64,000 nt of DNA from an uncultured Oscillospiraceae bacterium (GCA_900541565.1 UQKB01000001.1:113743-177742); one strand, 5' to 3'. Shown: positions 36,038-45,946, counted from the stretch's first letter. Notes: generated from the sequence alone by a model not told the origin. Numbers and translations: made by a program.

Positions 36038-36922
36038 TTGACGGATCTTACGCCTGTGGAATTTACACGGGAGCAGCTCAGGGCCCTGCAATGCAAAGAG
36101 CTGGAAACACTTTTGTTTTTTAAGGATTTTTGCGAAAAAAACGGACTGCTTTTCTATTTTTGCGGCGGCTGCTGTATTGGAACGCTCAGAGATGGCGGGT
36201 TTATCCCGTGGGATGACGATATCGATATTTTTATGCCGCGCGAGGATTATGAAAAAATGCACAGGCTTTGGAAAGAGCAGTGCAAGGGTTCGCGCTTTTT
36301 GTGCTTGCGTACAGACGACCATATCTTTACAGGCAATATCTTTACCACAATTGTTGATACAAGCGCTACCTGCGTGAAGAAAAACCAGGCGCATTTGGAT
36401 ATACCGCATGGCCTTGCAATGGATGTTTTTCCGCTTGACGGCTGCCCCAAAGGTTTTAAAAGAAAAATGCAAAAGTTATGGGCCATGGTGTACTCGCTTT
36501 TTTTAGCGCAGGTGGTACCGGAAAAGCACGGCGGTGTTGTTGCATTGGGAAGCCGGGTGCTGCTTTCTGTTTTCCGCAGCGACAAAATCCGTCAAAAAAT
36601 CTGGCGCATGGCACAGCGGAAAATGACAAAGTATAAAATACAGGACTGCGATTTTATAACGGAGCTTTGCGCCGGCCCGAAATATATGCAATATGAATAT
36701 CCAAAGGAAGCGTTTGCAAGCGCTGTTTACAAAAATTTTGAAGGCTACCAGATGCCGATCCCGGTGGGATATGAGCAATATCTGAAGATCGCGTTTGGCG
36801 CGTATGAAACATTGCCGCCCATTAAGGCGCGCGTACCGCATCACGAGGTGGTCTATCTGGACCTTACCAGAAGCTGCTATGATTTTGATAGAAAAGAACT
36901 GTTTTCAGAGGAGTTTGAATAA
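36038..36922 (+). CDS. LicD-family phosphotransferase
   Basis: 294 residues with the LicD/fukutin signature: YFCGGCCIGTLRDGGFIPWDDDIDIFMPREDY (split, about residues 36-66), with the DDDID metal-binding cluster. LicD proteins transfer phospho-choline or phospho-ribitol-type groups from CDP donors to glycans. With tarI and tarJ next door, CDP-ribitol is a plausible donor here; that is inference. TTG start at 36038 after AGGGAGG. Confidence 0.9.
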   Translation: MTDLTPVEFTREQLRALQCKELETLLFFKDFCEKNGLLFYFCGGCCIGTLRDGGFIPWDDDIDIFMPREDYEKMHRLWKEQCKGSRFLCLRTDDHIFTGNIFTTIVDTSATCVKKNQAHLDIPHGLAMDVFPLDGCPKGFKRKMQKLWAMVYSLFLAQVVPEKHGGVVALGSRVLLSVFRSDKIRQKIWRMAQRKMTKYKIQDCDFITELCAGPKYMQYEYPKEAFASAVYKNFEGYQMPIPVGYEQYLKIAFGAYETLPPIKARVPHHEVVYLDLTRSCYDFDRKELFSEEFE

Positions 36923-36939
36923 AGTCTGGAGGAAGTATT

Positions 36940-37653
36940 ATGATCTATGGAGCAATTTTGGCCGGCGGAAGCGGCACAAGGATGCATATATCTTCTATGC
37001 CCAAGCAGTTTCTGCCGCTGGGGGAAAAGCCGATTATTATCCATACGCTGGAAAAAATGCAGATGTGCGCCCGTTTTGATGCAATTTACATCGGTGTGCA
37101 TCCAAGCTGGCTTTCCTATATGTCGGATCTGCTTGAAAAATATGGGTTGTACGAAGCGCGCATCAAGCTTGCGCCGGGTGGTGAAAGCCGAAACGAAACC
37201 ATTTTTAATATTATAGATGAAATTGCAAAGGACTTTGGGGCGGATGACGACGACATTATCGTTACGCACGATGCGGTACGCCCGTTTGTTACACTGCGCA
37301 TTATAGAGGATAATATAGATGCGGCAGTTCGCTATGGGGCTTGCGACACGGTTGTCCCGGCGACCGATACCATTGTAAAATCGCACGATGGGGTAGATGT
37401 TTCAGAAATTCCTGACAGAAACTATATGTATCAGGGGCAAACGCCGCAAAGCTTTAATATTAAGCTGCTCAAAGAGCTGTATGCGCAGCTCAAGCCGAGC
37501 GAGAAATCTGTCCTGACCGATGCCTGCAAAATCTGCATTATGCGTTCAGCACCTGTAAAACTGATTAAAGGCGAGCTGTCCAATATGAAGATCACAACCG
37601 TCAACGATTATAAAATTGCGCAGGTGCTTGTTGGAGGGATTGCAAGTGATTAA
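36940..37653 (+). CDS. tarI: Ribitol-5-phosphate cytidylyltransferase TarI
   Basis: 237 residues of the IspD/TarI nucleotidyltransferase family; makes CDP-ribitol from CTP and ribitol 5-phosphate. Motifs: AILAGGSGTRM...PKQFLPLG at the N-terminus, THDAVRPFVT (about 108), and YQGQTPQSFNIKLL (about 165). The last matches TarI rather than IspD, and the tarJ gene overlaps its 3' end by 8 bp, which supports TarI. ATG 36940 follows TGGAGGAAG. Confidence 0.92.
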   Translation: MIYGAILAGGSGTRMHISSMPKQFLPLGEKPIIIHTLEKMQMCARFDAIYIGVHPSWLSYMSDLLEKYGLYEARIKLAPGGESRNETIFNIIDEIAKDFGADDDDIIVTHDAVRPFVTLRIIEDNIDAAVRYGACDTVVPATDTIVKSHDGVDVSEIPDRNYMYQGQTPQSFNIKLLKELYAQLKPSEKSVLTDACKICIMRSAPVKLIKGELSNMKITTVNDYKIAQVLVGGIASD

Positions 37654-38659
37654 TTATATTTATCAGCTTGTAAACCCACAGTTTTTCTGCGTAAAATACG
37701 TAGACACAAAGATAGATGAGAAGGTATTGATACGTCCCAGGTATATGTCCATCTGTCATGCGGACCAACGCTATTATTTGGGGAACCGCGACCTTAAGGC
37801 GTTAAGTGAAAAGCTGCCCATGGCGCTCATTCATGAATGCTGCGGCGAGGTGATTCTGGACAAAACCGGGACCTATGAAATAGGGCAAAAGGTCATTTTG
37901 ATCCCCAATGTACCGGCAGGGGACTGTGGGATTATTTATGAAAATTACGATGAGCATTCCCATTTTTTATCCAGCGGTGCAGATGGATTTATGCGCGAAT
38001 TTGTGGATATGCCGCCGGACAGGATTGTGCCGTTTGAAAATATTCCGTTGCAGACAGCGTCTATCTGTGAGTTTTTAAGCGTGGCGGTTCATGCGGTCAA
38101 CCGTATGGACAAACATGCGCACAGCCGGCGCGATACAATTGGTATATGGGGCGACGGCAGTATGTCTTACGTTATTGCGTGTGCGCTAAAGGTGAAATTT
38201 CCAAAATCAAAAATTGTAGTAATTGGGAAAAACAGTCGAAAGCTGTCGCGCTTTTCTTTTGTCAATAAGACCTATCTGACCTATTCTCTGCCTGCAGATT
38301 TCCGTGTTGACCATGCTTTTGAATGCGTAGGCGGCGAAGGCTGCCATGACGCAATTGACCGGATGATCCAGCATACGCACCCACAGGGAACCATGGTCTT
38401 TTTAGGTGTAAGCGAAAATAAGGTGCCGATCAATACCAGACTGCTGCTGGAAAAAGGGCTTTCTATTATAGGCAGCAGCAGAAGCGGAAAGGCGGATTTC
38501 CTGGAAGCGGTCAATATGATGCAGATTCAGCGTGTGCGGCGCAGGCTGGGCAGCATTATTTATGAGGATGAACCGGTGCGTAGCATGGACGATCTGCACC
38601 GCGTATTTGAGACAGATCTGAACACGCCGTTTAAAACAGTTTTTGAGTGGAAACTTTAA
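37646..38659 (+). CDS. tarJ: Ribulose-5-phosphate reductase TarJ
   Basis: 337 residues; zinc-type medium-chain dehydrogenase that makes ribitol 5-phosphate for TarI. Recognised from INYIYQLVNPQFF, RPRYMSICHADQRYYLGNRD, MALIHECCGEV, IGIWGDGSMSYV-like NADP region and DHAFECVGGEG. GTG 37646 with GGAGGG 7 nt upstream gives the expected N-terminus and overlaps tarI by 8 bp, so translation is coupled. Confidence 0.93.
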   Translation: MINYIYQLVNPQFFCVKYVDTKIDEKVLIRPRYMSICHADQRYYLGNRDLKALSEKLPMALIHECCGEVILDKTGTYEIGQKVILIPNVPAGDCGIIYENYDEHSHFLSSGADGFMREFVDMPPDRIVPFENIPLQTASICEFLSVAVHAVNRMDKHAHSRRDTIGIWGDGSMSYVIACALKVKFPKSKIVVIGKNSRKLSRFSFVNKTYLTYSLPADFRVDHAFECVGGEGCHDAIDRMIQHTHPQGTMVFLGVSENKVPINTRLLLEKGLSIIGSSRSGKADFLEAVNMMQIQRVRRRLGSIIYEDEPVRSMDDLHRVFETDLNTPFKTVFEWKL

Positions 38660-38731
38660 TACAAAAATTTCTTACAACATTCTGCTTAATTGCATAGAAA
38701 TGTAAAAAACGACTTTTTTCTTTATTTTGTC

Positions 38732-38760
38732 ATTGTATTTTTTAAATTCATTTATATAAT
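38732..38760 (+). promoter_or_regulatory. Probable promoter of the LCP gene
   Basis: Perfect TATAAT at 38755-38760; the -35 is weak (ATTGTA at 38732, 17-bp spacing, or TTGTAT at 16). Confidence 0.5.
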
Positions 38761-38814
38761 ATTAATATACAGTGGGGATTTAGTGGGAGTTTTTTTAGAA
38801 AGGGGCGCGCGGTT

Positions 38815-39975
38815 TTGTCCAAACAGAGACCCAGTCAGCGACATTCTATTTATTCATCTTCCGGCGCAACGGCAAAAAAAATGCATGTTTTTGGGTGGAA
38901 GAACTTTTTAGCGGTGCTTCTGTGCCTTGTTTTGTGTGCAGGCGGCGGCGCCTTATTGATTTTTTATAATACGGTCAACGCAGTCAACTATCAGGCGATT
39001 GATGATCAAACAGACAAAGATGTAAGCTCTTCGTCTTCCAGCTTTTCTTCTGATTTGGAAATGGATATCAACAGTGGGGAATTGCTTAATGATCCCATGA
39101 TATTAAATGTTATGCTTTTTGGTGAAGACAACAGAGAAACCGGGGAAGAACATGGCAGAAGCGACACCATGATTATGCTGTCTATTGACAACCGCCATAA
39201 AAAACTGAAGCTTACGTCTTTTATGCGTGACCTTTATGTTACGATCCCCGGAACAGATGCTTACGGCAACCCCTATGGGCAGAATAAGATCAACGCTGCC
39301 TATACGTACGGCGGCCCACAGCTTGCAATCAAAACAGTTGAAAGCAATTTTGGTATTAATATAGACCGCTATGCGGTGGTCGATTTTTCAAGTTTTGAAA
39401 GTATTATCGACATTTTAGGCGGGATAGATATCGAATTAACGGCCGAAGAGATCGATTATATCAACTGGCAGACGTATAAAAACGGTCAGGCGGATACCCG
39501 CTATGAAATTCAGGCCGAACCCGGTGTTGTACATCTCAACGGCAGGCAGGCGTTGTGGTATGCAAGGAACAGGGGCGATGCGGACGCCGGCTTTTCCGGC
39601 GATGATTTTGACAGAACCTCGCGCCAGAGAAATCTTCTGAAAACCATGGTGGGAGATTTAAAAGAAGCCAGCCTGACGCAGATTATCAGCATAATGGGCG
39701 AAATTGGCCCCATGATTACAACAAACCTTAAAAAAGATGAAATCACCATGCTGGTGGCAAATTCCCTGACCTATCTGCAATATGATGTAGAAGAATACCG
39801 CGTGCCGGAAGACGGCGTGTGGGAATACGGCTGGACGGACGACGGACAGTCTATTGTAGTGATCACAGACTGGGAAAAGCAAATTTATGACCTGGCTTAT
39901 TTTGTCTTTGAAGACAGTCTTGTCGGTGCCGCGCCGGAATCTGCATCTTCGATCCTGCAGGAAGAATATTATTAA
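38815..39975 (+). CDS. LytR-CpsA-Psr family wall-polymer ligase
   Basis: 386 residues: short cytoplasmic start, one membrane helix (about 27-52), an acidic Ser-rich linker (about 65-85), then the LCP domain with RSDTMIMLSIDNRHKKLKLTS (split), FMRDLYVTIPG, NKINAAYTYGGP, and RYARNRG-like ALWYARNRGDAD with a later RTSRQRNLL. LCP enzymes attach lipid-linked teichoic-type polymers to peptidoglycan. Its place next to tarIJ and licD fits. TTG start at 38815 after AAAGGGG; strong terminator after the stop. Confidence 0.92.
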   Translation: MSKQRPSQRHSIYSSSGATAKKMHVFGWKNFLAVLLCLVLCAGGGALLIFYNTVNAVNYQAIDDQTDKDVSSSSSSFSSDLEMDINSGELLNDPMILNVMLFGEDNRETGEEHGRSDTMIMLSIDNRHKKLKLTSFMRDLYVTIPGTDAYGNPYGQNKINAAYTYGGPQLAIKTVESNFGINIDRYAVVDFSSFESIIDILGGIDIELTAEEIDYINWQTYKNGQADTRYEIQAEPGVVHLNGRQALWYARNRGDADAGFSGDDFDRTSRQRNLLKTMVGDLKEASLTQIISIMGEIGPMITTNLKKDEITMLVANSLTYLQYDVEEYRVPEDGVWEYGWTDDGQSIVVITDWEKQIYDLAYFVFEDSLVGAAPESASSILQEEYY

Positions 39976-39980
39976 AAAAC

Positions 39981-40027
39981 AAACGGCCCCGTTTGCTGCA
40001 TGTTGCCGCAGCAAACGGGGCCGTTTA
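39981..40027. terminator. Strong bidirectional terminator
   Basis: Stem of about 18 bp (AACGGCCCCGTTTGCTGC and its complement) between convergent LCP and argS units, with A-run before and T-rich after. Confidence 0.88.
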
Positions 40028-40128
40028 TCATTGTTATAAAGGCAAATAGATAATACTGCTCAAGTACGCGAAAGCCATCCTGCCGCACCTTTCCCGGTGA
40101 GCGGCTTTTATAAATGGAAAGGCGTAAA

Positions 40129-41874
40129 TTACATGCTTTCCGGTGCGGTAATATTGAACATTGCCAGAACATTGCCAATTACCGTTTTAACGGCCATACA
40201 AAGATGCAGCCTTGCCTGTGTCAGGCTTTCATCGTTGCCTTTTACCCTGCATGCATTATAAAATTTGTGAAATAGCGAAGCCAAGTGTAAAACGTAACGA
40301 GTAATTTTTGTAGGGTCATACTCTTTTGCAGCGGAAATAATTTCACCGGTATACGCCGCAAGATGGTGGATCAGCTCTGTTTCCTCCGGCGCTTTCAGCA
40401 GCATCAGTTCCTGGCTGGAACAGGGGCGCGGCACAATGCCGTCTGCTGCAAGCGCTTTCAAAATACTGCAAATGCGCGCGTGGGCGTATTGCACATAATA
40501 CACGGGATTTTGTGCGTCCTGCTGCACAGCCAGGTCCAAGTCAAAATCCATCTGTGTGTTTGCCTGCTGCGTATTAAAAAGGAACCGTGCAGCGTCTACG
40601 GGAACTTCGTCAAGCAGGTCTGCAAGCTGGATCGCCTTTCCGGTGCGCTTGCTCATTTTGACCGGCTTTCCGTCGCGGACAAGCTTTACAAGCTGCATTA
40701 AAACTACGTCCAGCCTATCCCCGTCTAGGCCGATTGCATCCATGGCGCCCTTCATCCGCGCAACGTGGCCGTGATGATCCGCACCCCATACGTCTATGCA
40801 CAGGTCAAAGCCTCGTGTCAGCAGTTTGTTGCGGTGATAGGCGATATCAGCGGCAAAATAAGTAGGACTGCCATTTTTCCGGATTAAAACGTCATCCTTT
40901 AATTCTAATTTGTCAATTTCTTCCTGCGTTTTTCCTTCAGCAAGCAGCCTTTTGCTTAATACTTCTCTGTTTTTATACCACAAAGCACCATCGTTTTCAT
41001 ACGTCATGCCTTTTTGACGGAGCAGATCGATCGTATTTTGTACATCTCCGTTTTGGTGCAACGTGCTTTCAAAAAACCATTGGTCATAAGTAATGCGGTA
41101 TTTTCGCATGTCTGCCTGCATCTTTTCAATATTCCTTGGCAGGGCAAAATCCACAAGCTCCTTTTTCCGCTGCGGTGGCGCGACGTTTACCAGTCTGTCG
41201 CCAAACTGCTGCGCATATTGCTGTGCGCGCTCTGTAATATCTGCGCCCTGGTAGCCGTCTTCGGGAAAAGGAATATGTTCTTCCCCTTTAAAAATCTGTA
41301 AATAGCGCGCTTCCAGCGAAACGGCAAATTTTTCAATCTGATTTCCGGCGTCATTGACATAAAATTCACGCCATACATCGTACCCGGCGGCATCCAATAC
41401 AGAGGCCAGGCAGTCGCCCAATGCACCGCCCCTTGCGTTTCCCATATGCATGGGACCGGTTGGGTTGGCAGATACAAATTCTACAATGACCCTTTTCTTT
41501 TTGCCATAGTGGGAGCGGCCATACTGGTTGCCCTTTTCTTCAATATCCGTTAAAATGTCTGCATAATAACGGGGTTGCAGAAAGAAATTAATAAATCCCG
41601 GACCTGCGGTTTCGGCGCTTTTGGCATATGTGTTTGTAAGGTCTATATGGTCCATAATAGCCTGAGCAATTTTAAACGGGGGCATTTTGAAAGCTTTGGC
41701 ACACACCATTGCGGCGTTGGTTGCAAGATCGCCGTTTTTTCGATCCGCCGGTGTTTCAATAATAAACGGCGGGAGATCCGTTTTACACAGCTGCCCATTT
41801 TCCATGGCCCTTTCCATAGCGTTTACAACGGCCTGCTTGAGCTGTGTACAGGCCTTTTGTGCAATTTCAGACAT
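40129..41874 (-). CDS. argS: Arginyl-tRNA synthetase
   Basis: 581 residues. Class I synthetase: N-terminal Add-1 domain, ANPTGPMHMGNARGG (HIGH-type, about 132-146), KPVKMSKRTG (KMSKS loop, about 405-414), and a C-terminal anticodon-binding helix bundle ending APESM. Size normal. The DUF1934 gene lies 24 bp upstream, the same pairing as ywiB-argS in Bacillus. Confidence 0.97.
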   Translation of the reverse strand: MSEIAQKACTQLKQAVVNAMERAMENGQLCKTDLPPFIIETPADRKNGDLATNAAMVCAKAFKMPPFKIAQAIMDHIDLTNTYAKSAETAGPGFINFFLQPRYYADILTDIEEKGNQYGRSHYGKKKRVIVEFVSANPTGPMHMGNARGGALGDCLASVLDAAGYDVWREFYVNDAGNQIEKFAVSLEARYLQIFKGEEHIPFPEDGYQGADITERAQQYAQQFGDRLVNVAPPQRKKELVDFALPRNIEKMQADMRKYRITYDQWFFESTLHQNGDVQNTIDLLRQKGMTYENDGALWYKNREVLSKRLLAEGKTQEEIDKLELKDDVLIRKNGSPTYFAADIAYHRNKLLTRGFDLCIDVWGADHHGHVARMKGAMDAIGLDGDRLDVVLMQLVKLVRDGKPVKMSKRTGKAIQLADLLDEVPVDAARFLFNTQQANTQMDFDLDLAVQQDAQNPVYYVQYAHARICSILKALAADGIVPRPCSSQELMLLKAPEETELIHHLAAYTGEIISAAKEYDPTKITRYVLHLASLFHKFYNACRVKGNDESLTQARLHLCMAVKTVIGNVLAMFNITAPESM

Positions 41875-41898
41875 AAATCAACCCATCCTTTGCATACA

Positions 41899-42342
41899 CT
41901 AAAGTTCAAGAGCGGCGTTCGCTCTTTTTATATCGATATGAAATTCATTTTTACTGGCAAAATCGGCATTGAAATCCAGCGAATAGCTTACATCCAGCCT
42001 GCCTCCGTCGTCGTGCAGATCGGCGGCGATGCTTTCGGTAAACACGCCGATCATCAGATCGCCTGCAAGTGTCCTGTAATGGCACTGGTGCCGCCGTCCT
42101 TTTTCCAGCATAAGACGCGACTGGTATTCTCCTGCGCGTATAATAGACACCTTGTTTTCGCTTTCAACCTTTACGATTGTGGTTTTTTCGCTTTGTCTGT
42201 TTTCCTCGGGATATTCCTTATACATAATGTAGCGCGTGCCGTTTTTGACAGCGTAGTGGCCCAATGTCATAATCTCTACCTTGTCCATCTCGCCGTCAAC
42301 ATACTGCGTGCCTACTATATTGATAATAAAATCTTTCCGCAT
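41899..42342 (-). CDS. DUF1934 beta-barrel protein (YwiB-like)
   Basis: 147 residues, rich in beta strands, with YIMYKEYPEENRQSEKTTIVKV (split) and LMIGVFTESIAADLHDDGGRLDVSYSLDF (split), typical of the YwiB calycin-like family beside argS. Function unknown. Upstream murI is 30 bp away on the same strand. Confidence 0.85.
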   Translation of the reverse strand: MRKDFIINIVGTQYVDGEMDKVEIMTLGHYAVKNGTRYIMYKEYPEENRQSEKTTIVKVESENKVSIIRAGEYQSRLMLEKGRRHQCHYRTLAGDLMIGVFTESIAADLHDDGGRLDVSYSLDFNADFASKNEFHIDIKRANAALEL

Positions 42343-42372
42343 AAAATCTCCTTGCTTTTCAGAAAGGAACAG

Positions 42373-43188
42373 TCAATACTGTTCAATATCAATTCTGTGT
42401 ACATCCCCGGTGACTTCCTTTTGCAGGAACATACCTGCCATATGCGTAAAGCCGTCGGGCTGGTCGCTGACATAAAAGCTGCATTTTCCCTCTGCCATAT
42501 TTTCTGTATTTAAAAGGCCGTTTTCGCGTAAAAGCCGCGCAGCATACAGGGCCGTTTCTCTTCCGGAATCCACAAGAGTTACACGATTTTCCATTACCTT
42601 TGAAATGGCGGCTTTCAGCATGGGATAATGTGTACAGCCTAAAATAATGGTATCTACGCCGTTTTCTTTTAATCGGTTCAGATAACGCTCTGCAACCATG
42701 GTTACCACAGGATCGTCAGGCGACAAAAAGTCGTTTTCTACCAACGGAACAAACAGCGGGCAATCCTGCTCAAATACCTTGATATTGGAAGAAATTTTTT
42801 GCAAGGCTCGTTTATAAGAGCCGCTGCGAATCGTAGCGGTTGTACCAATTACACCAATGTTCCCGTTTTTTGTCGTTGCGGCAGCTGCTGCAGCTGTAGG
42901 GGCAACCACACCGGTAAACGGCACGCAAAATCTGCCGCCCAGCTCGCTTGCCACGGAGCTTACCGTCCCGCATGCGGCAATCAGCATTTTAACGCCCTTG
43001 GAAAGCAAAAAACCTGCGTCCTGTTCAGCATATTTTATAATGGTTTCCCGGCTGCGGTTCCCATAGGGGACTCGGCCCGTATCGCCAAAATAGACGATAT
43101 TCTCATGTGGCAAAACGTGCAAAAGCTCTTTTACAGCGGTTAAACCGCCAAGGCCGGAATCAAAAACGCCGATCGGCTTTGAAGACAT
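42373..43188 (-). CDS. murI: Glutamate racemase
   Basis: 271 residues. Makes D-glutamate for peptidoglycan. Motifs: GVFDSGLGGLTAV (about 7-19), FGDTGRVPYG, catalytic Cys in IAACGTVSS (about 74) and in LGCTHYPML (about 187). Size normal. First gene of the murI-DUF1934-argS group on the minus strand. Confidence 0.96.
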   Translation of the reverse strand: MSSKPIGVFDSGLGGLTAVKELLHVLPHENIVYFGDTGRVPYGNRSRETIIKYAEQDAGFLLSKGVKMLIAACGTVSSVASELGGRFCVPFTGVVAPTAAAAAATTKNGNIGVIGTTATIRSGSYKRALQKISSNIKVFEQDCPLFVPLVENDFLSPDDPVVTMVAERYLNRLKENGVDTIILGCTHYPMLKAAISKVMENRVTLVDSGRETALYAARLLRENGLLNTENMAEGKCSFYVSDQPDGFTHMAGMFLQKEVTGDVHRIDIEQY

Positions 43189-43364
43189 AGCAGGAACACC
43201 TCTTTATATGACAGTCGGGTAATTTCTAAAAACCTATCTTAACATAGAATTTAAAAGTGCGCAATTGTTTCTATAAAAAAGCGCGGCGTTATAAAAAATG
43301 AAGAGAAACAACAAAGCAGGTTTAGCGGGATGCCGTTTGATTTCTATATTGCAAAAAATTTTTC

Positions 43365-43393
43365 GTGACAAAACAGAAAACAGGCTGTATAAT
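43365..43393 (+). promoter_or_regulatory. Promoter of the 43435 gene
   Basis: GTGACA (43365-43370), 17-bp spacer, perfect TATAAT (43388-43393), 41 bp before the ATG. Confidence 0.7.
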
Positions 43394-43434
43394 GAGATGA
43401 CAGATAGAAGACTGACGGTTAAGGAAGGATCCAG

Positions 43435-44220
43435 ATGATAGAAAAGGCATTTGAAATAATCAGCAGCAAAGTGGAAAAGGCACTCACGGCGCGCGGCTTT
43501 GCACGCGTAGGCGTAACAAATGTAGACAGCAGCGAGATTGTCTCGCTTTTTACGTCCGAGGCTGTTGCATACAGTGTGGTATATTATAAGAGGAAAAAGC
43601 ACATGGTTCTGGAAACCTGTGCTATGACGGACGATGGCCCGGACAATGACTGGAAAACCCTTTCCACCTGGATGTTTGATCCGGAAAGAGATACGGAAAA
43701 GGAAGCCGAAAGCATTGGCAATGATTTTGTACAGAGCATTTCGGCCCCCACGCGCGAAAAGGCCATGCGCAGCGCAAAAAAGAAGAAGAAAGACGACGAG
43801 GGCAATGCAAACCCTTTGTTTTTTTCAAAGAGGCTTGTCAACGTGTTCCCGGAGCTGAAAGAAGAAATTAAAGCGGAAGAAGACGGTTACGACCCGTTTC
43901 GCGGTGTGACCTTTGCCAGGGCAAGCATTGTGCCTAAGGTAAATGCACTGCTGCAGGACGGCTCTAAAGAGGATGTTGCAAAGCTGGGAGCTATCCTGAG
44001 CGCACAGTATGATGCAGGGGATATGGATACGCGGTCCATCATTACCATTGTTGTGCTCAACGGGGTTTCAGATAAAGAGAAGGAAGAGCGCCTGCAGCCT
44101 GAGCTCAGCGAAGCGCTTTTAAAGGCATGGGGTTATGCAAAGCGTTTTAAAGGAAAGAAAGTAAAGCCTGAAAAAAAGAAAAAGCCCAAGAAAACGCTTG
44201 CAGAACGCCTGGGCCAGTAA
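43435..44220 (+). CDS. Conserved hypothetical protein with Lys-rich tail
   Basis: 261 residues, soluble. N-terminal half has an alpha/beta pattern (VEKALTARGFARVGV, AVAYSVVYYKRKKHMVLETC); the middle has a basic stretch (AKKKKKDDEG) and the C-terminus is KPEKKKKPKKTLAERLGQ. No known motif recognised; the basic tail could bind nucleic acid. ATG 43435 follows AAGGAAGGATC. Single gene with its own promoter. Confidence 0.7.
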   Translation: MIEKAFEIISSKVEKALTARGFARVGVTNVDSSEIVSLFTSEAVAYSVVYYKRKKHMVLETCAMTDDGPDNDWKTLSTWMFDPERDTEKEAESIGNDFVQSISAPTREKAMRSAKKKKKDDEGNANPLFFSKRLVNVFPELKEEIKAEEDGYDPFRGVTFARASIVPKVNALLQDGSKEDVAKLGAILSAQYDAGDMDTRSIITIVVLNGVSDKEKEERLQPELSEALLKAWGYAKRFKGKKVKPEKKKKPKKTLAERLGQ

Positions 44221-44304
44221 CGCCTGAATAGGCCACGGTGGTAAGAGGGTGGGCATAATTGCCCGCTCTCTTTTAGAGATTTGTACAAAACAGAAAAAAA
44301 ACGC

Positions 44305-44333
44305 TTGACTGGGGCGCTGTATTGTGCTATAGT
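44305..44333 (+). promoter_or_regulatory. Promoter of the rpmG-secE-nusG-rplKA operon
   Basis: TTGACT (44305-44310), 17-bp spacer, TATAGT (44328-44333), 89 bp before rpmG. Confidence 0.85.
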
Positions 44334-44421
44334 ATTTATACCTCAAAAAAGGGGTTTATTTTTTTGTGCCCAAATTTTGAGGGAGGCTGAATAATAACCG
44401 CAAATCGGGGGTGCCGTTAAA

Positions 44422-44571
44422 ATGAGAGTAAAGATTACATTAGCCTGCACAGAGTGCAAACAACGCAACTATAACACCATGAAAAACAAAAAGAATAATC
44501 CGGACAGGCTGGAAATGAACAAGTATTGCAGGTTTTGCAAAAAGCATACGCTGCATAAAGAAACCAAATAA
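44422..44571 (+). CDS. rpmG: Ribosomal protein L33
   Basis: 49 residues: [18 protein letters not shown] at the start and [15 protein letters not shown] at the end. Both CxxC pairs are present, so it is the zinc-binding (C+) form. ATG follows GGGGTG. Precedes secE by 19 bp, the usual Firmicutes order. Confidence 0.96.
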   Translation: MRVKITLACTECKQRNYNTMKNKKNNPDRLEMNKYCRFCKKHTLHKETK

Positions 44572-44590
44572 GTAAGCGGGAGGAATAAAA

Positions 44591-44857
44591 ATGGCTGACA
44601 ATAAGGTCGAGAAAAAGGCTCCTCAAAAGGCAGATAAAAAGTCGGATAAGAAGCCGGGTGTTTTCTCCAAAATCGCAAAGTACTTCCGCGAATGCAAGGG
44701 TGAAATAAAAAAGATTACCTGGCCTACGCCCAAAACCGTATTTAAAAATATGGGGATTGTCGTTGTAATGATTACGGTGATCGGCTTATTTATTTTTGGT
44801 CTTGACCAGGGACTTTACGCTTTGCTTGGGCTTATCATGGATGTAGCTTCAATCTAA
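44591..44857 (+). CDS. secE: Preprotein translocase subunit SecE
   Basis: 88 residues: a Lys-rich N-terminal extension (1-30), then FRECKGEIKKITWPTPKTVFKN and one membrane helix (about 52-75). This is the minimal single-helix SecE. ATG follows GGGAGG. Confidence 0.95.
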   Translation: MADNKVEKKAPQKADKKSDKKPGVFSKIAKYFRECKGEIKKITWPTPKTVFKNMGIVVVMITVIGLFIFGLDQGLYALLGLIMDVASI

Positions 44858-44882
44858 TAAGACGCGGGAAGGGTGAATAACA

Positions 44883-45404
44883 GTGCCTGAAGAAGCAAAA
44901 TGGTATGTTGTTCATACCTATTCCGGGTATGAAAACAAGGTCGCTTCAAATCTTGAAAAGACTGTTGAAAACAGAAATCTTCAGGATATGATCCAGGAAA
45001 TAAAAGTTCCGACTGAAACTGTGACAGAAATCAAAGATGACAAAACGCATGAGGTTGAACGAAAATTATATCCCGGATATGTATTTATTAAAATGGTTTA
45101 CACAGACGAAACCTGGTATGTTGTACGCAACATACGCGGATGTACAGGTTTTGTCGGGCCTTCGTCCAAGCCGGTGCCGCTTTCAAACGAAGAAGTGCAC
45201 AGGATGGGCGTCGAAACAAAGTCTGTGGAAGTTTCCTATCAGGTCGGTGATTCTGTACGGGTAGTCGACGGTCCGCTGGAGGATTTTGTCGGGACGGTCG
45301 ATGAAATTGACACAGATAAAAATATGGTCCGCGTGACGGTTTCCATGTTTGGCCGTGAAACGCCGGTGGAGCTGGAATTAAATCAGGCGGAACCATTGGA
45401 ATAA
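44883..45404 (+). CDS. nusG: Transcription termination/antitermination factor NusG
   Basis: 173 residues: NGN domain beginning [32 protein letters not shown], and a C-terminal KOW domain ([22 protein letters not shown] split, about 120-140). GTG start at 44883 after GGGAAGGG. Normal length. Confidence 0.97.
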   Translation: MPEEAKWYVVHTYSGYENKVASNLEKTVENRNLQDMIQEIKVPTETVTEIKDDKTHEVERKLYPGYVFIKMVYTDETWYVVRNIRGCTGFVGPSSKPVPLSNEEVHRMGVETKSVEVSYQVGDSVRVVDGPLEDFVGTVDEIDTDKNMVRVTVSMFGRETPVELELNQAEPLE

Positions 45405-45520
45405 TATGGTTGATAATCCGGGCTTATCCGGTTTATTGTTGGAGGGACGTTGTCCCTTGTGGGAGGAACGGGAAAAATAACCGTTTCGTATGCAACCACG
45501 AATTATGGAGGTGCAAAAAA

Positions 45521-45946
45521 ATGGCTCAAAAGGTAGTAGGCTTTATCAAGCTGCAAATACCTGCCGGTAAGGCTACCCCGGCGCCGCCAGTAGGACCTGC
45601 TTTAGGTCAGCACGGCGTCAACATTATGGCGTTCACAAAGGAATTTAATGAGCGCACCAAAAACGACGCGGGACTTATTATCCCCGTTGTTATCACAGTG
45701 TATGCAGACCGTTCTTTTACGTTTGTTACAAAGACACCGCCTGCAGCTGTTTTAATTAAAAAGGCATGTGGGATCGACAAAGGGTCAGGCGTGCCGAACA
45801 AGACGAAAGTCTGTACCATTACCCGTGAGCAGGTCAAAAAGATTGCAGAACAGAAAATGCCCGACCTAAACGCTGGCAGTGTAGAAGCGGCAATGCGTAT
45901 GATCGCAGGCACCGCGCGCAGCATGGGCATTGATGTTGTCGATTGA
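45521..45946 (+). CDS. rplK: Ribosomal protein L11
   Basis: 141 residues from ATG 45521, preceded by GGAGG. Starts [34 protein letters not shown] (in pieces), the hallmark of L11; C-terminal domain binds 23S rRNA. The longer upstream reading is not needed. Confidence 0.97.
   Translation: MAQKVVGFIKLQIPAGKATPAPPVGPALGQHGVNIMAFTKEFNERTKNDAGLIIPVVITVYADRSFTFVTKTPPAAVLIKKACGIDKGSGVPNKTKVCTITREQVKKIAEQKMPDLNAGSVEAAMRMIAGTARSMGIDVVD

Noticed and set aside
36940..37653. IspD of the isoprenoid pathway
   Set aside because: Sequence details and the overlapping tarJ gene point to TarI.
41575..42513. 312-codon plus-strand frame
   Set aside because: Antisense shadow of argS, DUF1934 and murI.
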